The notes beneath the pieces were generated by a model, which saw nothing but the letters and a program-made list of their open reading frames with translations, had not been told where the DNA came from and searched no databases. Positions 23,394 through 30,822 of a stretch of DNA of 64,000 nucleotides are shown here, in pieces. Numbering within the stretch: position 1 is the first letter of the stretch; each line of letters begins with the position of its first letter. The stretch spans positions 1,550,001 through 1,614,000 of the forward strand of contig JAXGMQ010000001.1 of the NCBI GenBank assembly GCA_040768585.1. Reading direction: 5' to 3'. This stretch comes from JAXGMQ01 sp040768585. Lineage in GTDB: Bacteria; Caldisericota; Caldisericia; JAAYUI01. Both the position numbers and the translations under genes were made by a program.

Positions 23394-25247
23394 CTATAGA
23401 ATCCTTAGAACATTACCATTTCTGATTTTGACTTTCTTTGTTTTTTCTCCATATGAGATCTCAATATTTGCATCCGCTGAGATATGAATATCATTTTTTG
23501 TAATCACAATATCGGTTGATTCACCAGGTTGAAGCAGAGCTTCTGTGTGTGACAGAGTGTATTTGTCATTATTCAGTTTCAGCGTACAACGAATCTCTTC
23601 GACGGTTCTGTTTGTGATTGTCATAATCTGTTCTTTTGCGTATTCATCAACTGGTGCCCTGTCCTCCTTGTTTGGATCCCAATCAGAATCCTCTTTTACC
23701 ACAGGGAAATTGATATGTTCTGGGTCAAGAAAAATATCACTGGTACTTTCTGAGATAGTAAGTAGTCTATAGGAGTTATCTGGAGAATAAGCTACAATTG
23801 TGTTATCGGTTGTTTTGAGTCTGTTAAGCTCCGCATTATTTATTTTCCAGGTTTTGACAATCGTTCCATCTTTTACATCAACTGCCAACAACTCTTGGTT
23901 TGACAATAGAATGATATAGTTACCCAAAGGTGCTGCATTGGTAATTCCTCTATCTTTGATTTCCCAAAGCAGCTGACCATCTTTGACTCTTGTGCAATAG
24001 ATTGTCCCAATTCCAGTAATTACAACACCATCAGAATAGGTTTGGATCGGACCATTAATTTTATACAATAAATCCATTTTCTCATCTCTGATTTGAGTAT
24101 CGTTCCCATTTAGTTTTGTGTTTACCCAATACCCATCATGAAAGAAGGAGGTTATGCTGATGTAGCCTTTGTCAAAGCTTGATCTTGCTTTGCCCATTTT
24201 CTCAAAAAATACTGTGTATTCATAGTTCTTGAAGCCGTTAATACAAATCCTTCCTTCATTTTCGGAGATTGAATCGATGTATATAAATTCTGACTGGTTT
24301 GTTGCAACTTTGGACCACATCATATTACCTGTATTTGCATCAAAACACGATAACCTACAATATCTTGGAAATTCTTTGGGTTCATCTTCCTTCTCTGGAA
24401 CTTGTGATACAACATAAACTTTGTCTTTAGTACAGGATAACAGCAATATCCTGTCATTATTATGCCAAAGATTTGAACTAGGTTTATTTTTCTTGTTGAA
24501 TGGGAGTTGTGTGTGCCATATTGTGTTTGAGAGAGTTTTGTCATAGCAGGCAAGATAGGTTTTTGCATTATTGTAATCATCATACGAATTTACATTTCGG
24601 TCATCTCTGATTATTGTGTATATCTCCTCCAGATTTGGACTGAATGTGTAGAATTCAGTGAATGTTACTTTATTGTTTGTACAACCAACAGTGTTATCTG
24701 GATTATTTTGATCATAGGAGTAATCCTCCTTGTAGTTCATTGAGAAAAGGTAGGTATCTTGTGGTCTGCGCGGATTCATATTGCAATGTTCAAATAAAAT
24801 ATTTCTATATCCAATGCTGTAAAAATTATATTGATCAACACCATGATAGTTTGTCAAACCCTCAATGTAGTCTGTTGACCACTCAAGCTCGATCTCCTCA
24901 ATTGGGACATCGAGTTTGGGTATTTCGCAAGCTTTAAATACTTCTGAGAGTGCAATCTCAATAAATTCAATTTCTGGCGGGTTGCCAATCGTATGGAGCT
25001 TCAGTATGTCCTCTACGTTTGCTGGTTGTTTTGCTGTGGTTGTATCCTCAGTTGACTCAGATAGGTTTGATGTGTTGTCCTCATCATTCAATGAGTCGTC
25101 ATTCTCCCCATCTTCACTGGTTTTGTCGATGATGATATTGCCACCGGTTTCCGAATTGATTGACTCGCTGGTGTTTATACTTGTACCACCACACCCAATC
25201 AAAACCAATATAAAAAGTACAGTTATAAGTGATACTAACTTTCTCAT
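23394..25247 (-). CDS. Surface lipoprotein, PQQ-like propeller family A
   Basis: A 617-residue lipoprotein beginning MRKLVSLITVLFILVLIGC (lipobox LIGC). A Ser/Asn/Asp-rich linker precedes the family motif NPPEIEFIEI and ELEWSTDYIEG. Propeller blades include CFDANTGNMMWSKVA, VKDGQLLWEIKD and AVDVKDGTIVKTW. The Ig-like C-terminal domain (EQIMTITNRTVEEIRCTLKLN) lacks the terminal FCG of its paralogs. The start at 25247 is preferred over an ATG at 25295 because GGAAGG precedes it and the signal peptide begins there. It lies 51 nt after the stop of the upstream paralog and is probably its operon partner. Confidence 0.8.
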   Translation of the reverse strand: MRKLVSLITVLFILVLIGCGGTSINTSESINSETGGNIIIDKTSEDGENDDSLNDEDNTSNLSESTEDTTTAKQPANVEDILKLHTIGNPPEIEFIEIALSEVFKACEIPKLDVPIEEIELEWSTDYIEGLTNYHGVDQYNFYSIGYRNILFEHCNMNPRRPQDTYLFSMNYKEDYSYDQNNPDNTVGCTNNKVTFTEFYTFSPNLEEIYTIIRDDRNVNSYDDYNNAKTYLACYDKTLSNTIWHTQLPFNKKNKPSSNLWHNNDRILLLSCTKDKVYVVSQVPEKEDEPKEFPRYCRLSCFDANTGNMMWSKVATNQSEFIYIDSISENEGRICINGFKNYEYTVFFEKMGKARSSFDKGYISITSFFHDGYWVNTKLNGNDTQIRDEKMDLLYKINGPIQTYSDGVVITGIGTIYCTRVKDGQLLWEIKDRGITNAAPLGNYIILLSNQELLAVDVKDGTIVKTWKINNAELNRLKTTDNTIVAYSPDNSYRLLTISESTSDIFLDPEHINFPVVKEDSDWDPNKEDRAPVDEYAKEQIMTITNRTVEEIRCTLKLNNDKYTLSHTEALLQPGESTDIVITKNDIHISADANIEISYGEKTKKVKIRNGNVLRIL

Positions 25248-25298
25248 AATTTTCCTTCCCTTCATTGCTGAAGTTATAAAATGAATTGTTACCATACA

Positions 25299-27521
25299 CT
25301 ATATATCCCCGCAAAACGGTGGCGCTGCAAACCGAATCGGCATCTCGATTGACTTCCCGCTGTATTCGACTTCTATCGGTTTGAATTTGTAATCTGGGTA
25401 CGATGTGCCTGCGTTGGTTTGTTCTGGTTCGGTTATCTCATCTCTTGTGAGGGTAATTGTTTTTGTCTCGTTAGCGCCAAGGTCAAAGCTATAATCAGAC
25501 AAAACATAACCTGGGTCATCCTCAGAGAGCTTGAATGAGACGGTGTTTTGGGAGTTGTTGGTGATGTGAAACTCAACTGTTTTTGTATATGCAATCTGCA
25601 TCTCAAATCCACGCTCTCCTGTGCACCTACTCTTTGTTTTTGGGAATTCAAGTGAGAATGGGTCAAAGAGAATATCTCTGCTCTCAGTTGAATAGCACCA
25701 ATATTTACCAAACCTGGGTGAAAGCAATAATAATGAATCATTCATGAGTTTTATTACTGGGGTAGTCAGATATGTTCCATAATCCAATCCAGAACTTTGT
25801 TTTGAGTTTAGGAACTCCATTTGAGCTGTCAGCTTCCACTCCTTGACAATATTGCCATTCTGAAAGTCAATTGCAGAAAGTTCATCTCGATGTGAGACAA
25901 AGAGGTTATCCCCAAGTAGTGCAACATCATAATCGGTTCTTGAATTTCCTGATTGAGTTTCAAAAATAATATGATTGAAAATGGTTTCACCACTTTGTAG
26001 ATTTATCTGCTCAATCCTATTGGTTAAGAACAATGTCAGATTCTTTGAATCGATGTAGTATTTATCTTGATTCAAACCACTTAGGATATCAATTTGTTTT
26101 TCCCAGAAAAACTCGCCTGTTTCAAAATTGTAACAACGTATTCTTTTATCACTTTTTGTAATAAGATAATTGTCATGCAAACAAAAGAAATCCCCTTCAA
26201 ACTCCCTAACAAATTCTTGTGTAGATGGGCTGAAAACCTTGCATTTCCAATCATGATTGATAATTATACTGTCGTTAACAATGTATTGTAGATATCCATA
26301 TACAGTATTCTGTTTTTCAAAGTTCTTGTTATAGAATGAGTATCCATAGTAATCGCAAAACCAGGTATTATCGGTATAATATAGGTATTTGTATAACATT
26401 GAACCTTTTGATGGATAATAATTTATATCTGAATCTATGATGTTTGTCAGTTTTAAGGCATCTTCACAAGGAGCATATTTGAAAAAATACTTGTCGTTCT
26501 CTTTTGTAACTTCTTTTATCATGAATCCATCAATATTGAGGTTTTCTGGTCGAAATGCTTTTGACCATTTGAGTTTCCCGTTTTTGTCATCAATGCAGTA
26601 AACCCTGTTGAAATGATAACTTGAATGTTTGTCGGTGTTGTAATAGTAATCTTGCAAAACCACAACGATTTCATCATCGAATTTTGAAAAAAGTATGCCC
26701 CTATGTTCAGGAGTGTAGTTTTTCTCTTCCTTGTCCATATGATTAATACGATACTCATCGGGCAAGAAAACCTCCCAGACCAGGCTTGGTTCATAATTCA
26801 TTTTAATGATTTTTGGCACTAAATGATCGTCATAATTGAATTCGTCATATATAACATAGTTATGATTATCAAAACTATAATAATCCTTGAGATCTCCCCT
26901 AGTGCCTATTGAGCCATCCATGCTATTTGTATTTTTGTCAGGGTACTTTGTAATTGTGAAATCATTTATGTTTAATGTCTTAAACATAAAACCAGGTAAG
27001 TAGATAAAAGTATTTATGACATACATAGGAAGTAATCCATCAATTATTCTCAGTGTATCGTTTGAGTAAAGATATATTTCTGGTCCACCAAGAACTGATT
27101 CTCGCACCCCTGGTATAAAATCCGCCGACCACTGTAGCTCCATATCATCTATATCGAAGTCAGACGATACCTCGGCTTTTTTCAGCCCAGACATGTCTGA
27201 TTCGAACCTATACGCTTCCTCAAGCGGGAGTGGCACAAGCTCAATCTCAGGAGGGTTGCCAACCGTGTAGAGTTCTAGAATATCTTCGATATTTGACAGT
27301 TGTTTTTGGGATTGAACTGGTGATGACTTATCACTCCATGATTCCGACTCAGCACCAGCATCGGAAACAGTGCCGCTGGAATCATTTTCGTTTGTTTCAT
27401 TTATGATGACATTCCCGCTTGTCTCGGCTTCGATTGATTCATCTGATTCAACGCTTGCATCACCACAACCCAAAGAAGCGATTGTAAAAATCATCAATAA
27501 TACAGATAGAACCTTTTTCAT
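25299..27521 (-). CDS. Large surface lipoprotein, PQQ-like propeller family A
   Basis: A 740-residue lipoprotein with signal peptide MKKVLSVLLMIFTIASLGC (lipobox SLGC). The Ser/Asn/Glu-rich linker is followed by NPPEIELVPLPLEEAYRFE and MELQWSADFIPGV, nearly the same as in the 20864 protein. Propeller blades: CIDDKNGKLKWSKAF, CYNFETGEFFWEKQ and AIDFQNGNIVKEW. The Ig-like C-terminal domain (FHITNNSQNTVSFKLSEDD) ends in PPFCGDI. A good ribosome-binding site (AGGAGGAAGG) precedes the ATG. First gene of a two-gene unit, divergent from the sirtuin gene. Confidence 0.8.
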   Translation of the reverse strand: MKKVLSVLLMIFTIASLGCGDASVESDESIEAETSGNVIINETNENDSSGTVSDAGAESESWSDKSSPVQSQKQLSNIEDILELYTVGNPPEIELVPLPLEEAYRFESDMSGLKKAEVSSDFDIDDMELQWSADFIPGVRESVLGGPEIYLYSNDTLRIIDGLLPMYVINTFIYLPGFMFKTLNINDFTITKYPDKNTNSMDGSIGTRGDLKDYYSFDNHNYVIYDEFNYDDHLVPKIIKMNYEPSLVWEVFLPDEYRINHMDKEEKNYTPEHRGILFSKFDDEIVVVLQDYYYNTDKHSSYHFNRVYCIDDKNGKLKWSKAFRPENLNIDGFMIKEVTKENDKYFFKYAPCEDALKLTNIIDSDINYYPSKGSMLYKYLYYTDNTWFCDYYGYSFYNKNFEKQNTVYGYLQYIVNDSIIINHDWKCKVFSPSTQEFVREFEGDFFCLHDNYLITKSDKRIRCYNFETGEFFWEKQIDILSGLNQDKYYIDSKNLTLFLTNRIEQINLQSGETIFNHIIFETQSGNSRTDYDVALLGDNLFVSHRDELSAIDFQNGNIVKEWKLTAQMEFLNSKQSSGLDYGTYLTTPVIKLMNDSLLLLSPRFGKYWCYSTESRDILFDPFSLEFPKTKSRCTGERGFEMQIAYTKTVEFHITNNSQNTVSFKLSEDDPGYVLSDYSFDLGANETKTITLTRDEITEPEQTNAGTSYPDYKFKPIEVEYSGKSIEMPIRFAAPPFCGDI

Positions 27522-27630
27522 CCTTCCTCCTAAGAAACACTAGTTGTAACCGGTACCCATTCTAATCTGATGATCATTAAAATCAAAAATAAATATTTTG
27601 TATCACTTAAACACACATATAATTTCTAGG

Positions 27631-27660
27631 AATATCACAGACAAATACGTCTGTGATATT
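27631..27660. promoter_or_regulatory. 12-bp perfect inverted repeat between divergent genes
   Basis: AATATCACAGAC (27631-27642) / GTCTGTGATATT (27649-27660) with a 6-nt spacer. It lies between the start of the lipoprotein unit (27521) and the sirtuin start (27722/27734). Neither flanking gene ends here, so a terminator role is unlikely and an operator is the better guess. Confidence 0.5.
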
Positions 27661-27721
27661 ACGATCATTTAATTTAAATTGTTATTTTCAAAAGTTGAGT
27701 CGGTTACAGTATTGATTTGTA

Positions 27722-28510
27722 ATGGACTATTGCATGAGTCAATCTCCTGGGTACAATACAGACTCAAAGGAGAGTAATTTTTTGGTGGATTTTATTGTTG
27801 ATGTGGCTGAGTTGTTGAAAGGGGCGGACTCCGTTGCAGTGTTGACGGGTGCCGGTATTTCCGCTGAGTCTGGAGTTGGCACGTTTCGGGATGCCAGTGG
27901 GATATGGAATAAGCTTGATCCCTCAAAGTGGGCGACCGAAGAGGGTTTTCGCTCCAGTCCGTCGATGGTCTGGGAGTGGTACCAGGATCGACGGAAAATA
28001 ATTAAAGATGCCAGTCCCAATAAAGCGCACTACTCGCTTGTATCGCTTGAGAAACTTGGAAAAAAAGTAACCATCTCAACTCAAAATATCGATAACCTCC
28101 ACCAACAAGCAGGTTCGAAGAATGTGCTTGAGCTTCACGGAAATATCTTCAGAAATAAGTGCATCGAGTGTGGCAAACCATACGCAAAAGAGATTATGAA
28201 TGATGAACTCTGCAAGTGCGAGTTCTGTGGCGGAATCATAAGACCAGATGTTGTGTGGTATGGTGAACAACTCCCTCAAGATGTTTGGCAGATGTCAGAG
28301 CAAGCTGCAATTGACTCCTCAATATATCTTGTAATTGGCACATCTGGAGCAGTATATCCGGCTGCAGGCTTGGCAATACTGGCAAAACGCGCCGGTTCTA
28401 CTGTTGTTATCATAAATACTGAGCCAACTGAGCTCGATGACTATGCCGATTTCGTGATACGAGAAAAGGCGGGTATTGCAATGCCAGAGATAACAGCTAG
28501 AATTAGGTGA
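27722..28510 (+). CDS. Sir2-family NAD-dependent protein deacylase (CobB/SIRT5-like)
   Basis: A 262-residue sirtuin. NAD-binding motif VLTGAGISAESG, then GTFRDASGIW, catalytic TQNIDNLHQQAG and LELHGN. A zinc site is formed by CIEC and CKCEFC, then GGIIRPDVVWYGE and LVIGTSGAVYPAAGL. The Tyr-x-x-Arg pair in WYQDRRK is typical of class III sirtuins, which remove succinyl or malonyl groups, so it may be a desuccinylase. The start may be the ATG at 27722 or the one at 27734; a predicted -10 (TGTAAT, 27718-27723) favours 27734. No ribosome-binding site is seen. Confidence 0.93.
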   Translation: MDYCMSQSPGYNTDSKESNFLVDFIVDVAELLKGADSVAVLTGAGISAESGVGTFRDASGIWNKLDPSKWATEEGFRSSPSMVWEWYQDRRKIIKDASPNKAHYSLVSLEKLGKKVTISTQNIDNLHQQAGSKNVLELHGNIFRNKCIECGKPYAKEIMNDELCKCEFCGGIIRPDVVWYGEQLPQDVWQMSEQAAIDSSIYLVIGTSGAVYPAAGLAILAKRAGSTVVIINTEPTELDDYADFVIREKAGIAMPEITARIR

Positions 28511-28578
28511 CGTGACCCGAGAACCGGTATTATTTGGCCGGTTAAGGATTTATTTTAAAAGGAAAAAGGAGAGAGAGA

Positions 28579-29382
28579 ATGATTTCTAGGAAAAATGGTT
28601 GCGCGGTGATGATGGATTTTGAGAACATTTGGTATAGTTTTAAGAATGCCTACAACCAGGATCTCGACCTAAAGTTGTTCCTGCCAAATCTCTATGATCA
28701 CGTCAGATCAAAGTATCGTATTCTTATGGCAGCGGCTTATGCAGACTGGGTAGAGTTTGTGGATTTGATGGCGAAGATTCACAACCTTGGTCTTGAGATT
28801 CGATTTGCGCACAAACGTAAACGTTATGGTGGAGAGGGCAGAGATTCGACGACGGACATGATTATGAGCATGGATGGCATTCAGTTTGCTCTTCAGAATC
28901 CTGACGTCGACACATTCTACCTCATGACCGGCAACAACAACTTCACAGACCTGGTTTACAAACTCACAAGAATGGGTAAGGAAGTCATCCTCATGGGTAT
29001 TGAGTCCTCTACTGGCTCAGAACTCATGACGGCTGCAACACAGTTTGTCGACATTGAGCAGGTGCTTGGGTTTGTCCCGTCTGAAACCGTTGACCCAGAG
29101 GCCGCGGTCAAGACCTTCATTAAACTCATGGACAGATGGGAACGCGGTTCAATGAGTTATATTGGACTCAGTAAGGTTGCCAAGACCATGCTGCCTGACT
29201 CTCTTGTCGGTCATGAACTCGCTGCCAAGTTTGATTTCCTCAACGGTCTTATCGAGCATGGTGTGCTAACCAAGTACGACGTTGAGGCCCCAAGTCTTCC
29301 AACTGGCTCCGTAGTTGCTATCAAACTCAATAGAGAGCACGAGATTGTCGCTGAGATTGCGGGTGAGCTGAGCAAGGAATGA
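28579..29382 (+). CDS. NYN-domain (LabA/PIN-like) protein
   Basis: A 267-residue protein. The N-terminal NYN domain (about 8-165) contains AVMMDFENIW, STTDMIMSMDGIQFA and FYLMTGNNNFTDLVYKL. The C-terminal ~100 residues look like a helical/winged-helix domain (YIGLSKVAKTML...LNGLIEHGVLTKYDV), as in proteins joining NYN to an RNA-binding domain. NYN domains are metal-dependent RNases. Here the usual TGDxDF motif is TGNNNF, so two expected acidic residues are Asn; activity may be altered. A GGAGAGAGAG-like ribosome-binding site precedes the ATG. A terminator follows. Confidence 0.85.
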   Translation: MISRKNGCAVMMDFENIWYSFKNAYNQDLDLKLFLPNLYDHVRSKYRILMAAAYADWVEFVDLMAKIHNLGLEIRFAHKRKRYGGEGRDSTTDMIMSMDGIQFALQNPDVDTFYLMTGNNNFTDLVYKLTRMGKEVILMGIESSTGSELMTAATQFVDIEQVLGFVPSETVDPEAAVKTFIKLMDRWERGSMSYIGLSKVAKTMLPDSLVGHELAAKFDFLNGLIEHGVLTKYDVEAPSLPTGSVVAIKLNREHEIVAEIAGELSKE

Positions 29383-29449
29383 TGGCTGAAAAAAAGATAT
29401 AGCAATTATCAATCTTTTCTTGTGGGAGAGAAGATAACAGGATAGAAGA

Positions 29450-29500
29450 AGGGTTCGTGGAAGGGGGTGTTTGCCCCTTGCGCGAACCCTTTTGTTTTAT
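29450..29500 (+). terminator. Rho-independent terminator after the NYN gene
   Basis: Outer stem AAGGGTTCG (29450-29458) / CGAACCCTT (29484-29492) enclosing an inner AAGGGG/CCCCTT stem, followed by TTGTTTT. It separates the NYN gene from the Mrr gene. Confidence 0.8.
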
Positions 29501-29523
29501 ATATTTCGAGTGAGGAGGAGAAC

Positions 29524-30462
29524 ATGAATATTCCACCATGGCAGGGATTCTTGGATGTTATCTTCAAGATTGTCGCAAACTATGGTTCAATCGATAGGGA
29601 CAGACTGTATGAGGAGGTCGCCAAATCTCTCAAACTGACCAACGAGCAAAAGAGTATTGGTTTTGAGAAATCCAATGTTCCAAAATACAAAAGTTATACC
29701 TCTTGGGCGTCAATCCATCTGCGCAAAGCAGACCTCATCGACGAAGAGAATAGACAACTATCTCTGACTGATTTTGGCAAGAAGGTTTTGGAAGATGGTG
29801 TTGAGAAAATAACTGAGGACTACCTTAAGGGATTGGACAATTATCAAATGTTCTCCAGAACGGGTTTTCCAAAGGATTGGCGAAAAGAGGACGATGGTGA
29901 GGTTGATGAAGAAACCGATGAAAAGCCAGTCAAAATTGAGCAACTCACACCAGAGGAGCAGATGGAGTCGATCTCAACACAATTGATGCAAACCCTGACC
30001 GATGAGCTTATTGAGACTGTCAAATCGGTCAATCCAACATTCTTTGAACGCATGGTCATCGATCTGCTTGTTGCGATGGGATATGGCGGTTCGAGAGAGG
30101 ATGCGGGAAGGGCAATTGGTAGATCGGGGGATGAAGGCGTTGATGGGGTTATAAACGAGGATTCACTGGGTCTTGATAAAATCTACATCCAGGCGAAAAG
30201 GTGGCAGGGCACCGTAGGGAGACCGGAGATTCAGAAATTTGTGGGGAGCTTGGCAGGCTTCTTTGCGGAAAAAGGTGTATTTATCACAACAGGAAAGTTT
30301 TCCGACGAGGCGCAAGATTATGTAAGAAAAGTGGGGAAGCATATCTCACTCATCGACGGCAGACAACTTGCCCAGCTCATGATCAAACATAACCTCGGAG
30401 TCAGGTGCGAACAGGTTTATCAGATAAAGAGGGTGGATGGGGATTATTTCCCAGCAGAATAA
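29524..30462 (+). CDS. Mrr-type restriction endonuclease
   Basis: A 312-residue protein. The N-terminal winged-helix Mrr_N domain (about 1-110) contains WASIHLRKADLIDEENRQLSLTDFG. After an acidic linker, the catalytic Mrr domain (about 170-300) shows FERMVIDLLVAMGYGG, GRSGDEGVDGVI with the catalytic Asp, and IYIQAKRW, the Q-x-K motif of this PD-(D/E)XK nuclease. Mrr enzymes cut modified (methylated) foreign DNA. No methyltransferase is adjacent, which fits a type IV enzyme. The start at 29524 is supported by GAGGAGGAG just upstream. Confidence 0.92.
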   Translation: MNIPPWQGFLDVIFKIVANYGSIDRDRLYEEVAKSLKLTNEQKSIGFEKSNVPKYKSYTSWASIHLRKADLIDEENRQLSLTDFGKKVLEDGVEKITEDYLKGLDNYQMFSRTGFPKDWRKEDDGEVDEETDEKPVKIEQLTPEEQMESISTQLMQTLTDELIETVKSVNPTFFERMVIDLLVAMGYGGSREDAGRAIGRSGDEGVDGVINEDSLGLDKIYIQAKRWQGTVGRPEIQKFVGSLAGFFAEKGVFITTGKFSDEAQDYVRKVGKHISLIDGRQLAQLMIKHNLGVRCEQVYQIKRVDGDYFPAE

Positions 30463-30499
30463 AGTGAATGATATAAATTTACAGAATAGGTGAGTCATT

Positions 30500-30700
30500 T
30501 TGAGAAGAGGTCTTTTGTCTACAGTTATTAGGGTAATCAGGTGGCTCGATGAGTACTCAGAAGATATAAAGCAAAGAAAAGAACTGCAAGAACGTCGATT
30601 ACAAAACAGAATTAAAATGCAGGAGGAAAAATTGAATCCAAAGAAGAAAATTAATCCATCTAAAAGATGGCTACAATCCGTTGTTCACAAGAAGAAATAG
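30500..30700 (+). CDS. Small basic protein of unknown function
   Basis: A 66-residue protein rich in Lys/Arg, with a helical amphipathic stretch (DIKQRKELQERRLQNRIKMQEEK) and a basic tail ending in HKKK. TTG start with AGGTGAG 5 nt upstream, 37 nt after the Mrr gene. It could be a small nucleic-acid-binding protein co-transcribed with Mrr (inference). Its composition looks coding-like, but there is no family recognition. Confidence 0.4.
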   Translation: MRRGLLSTVIRVIRWLDEYSEDIKQRKELQERRLQNRIKMQEEKLNPKKKINPSKRWLQSVVHKKK

Positions 30701-30744
30701 CAAAGATTGCAAAGATCAAACAATTAAGGCATAAAGACTCATCT

Positions 30745-30783
30745 AAAACAAAAACCCCCAGGCAAACACTCCACCCAGGGGTT
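30745..30783 (-). terminator. Rho-independent terminator of the tilS-hpt-ftsH-lplA-cohesin unit
   Basis: On the minus strand AACCCCTGGG and CCTGGGGGTT form a 10-bp stem with two wobble pairs, followed by TTTGTTTT. It lies 40 nt after the stop of the gene at 30823. Confidence 0.75.
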
Positions 30784-30822
30784 ATATCATCACAAAGAGA
30801 GACTCTTAATGATTATCTCTAA

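Noticed and set aside
27722..28510. Sirtuin as a dedicated anti-phage Sir2 (NADase) protein
   Set aside because: It has the full deacylase architecture including the zinc site and no extra effector or sensor domain, so an ordinary CobB-like role is more likely.
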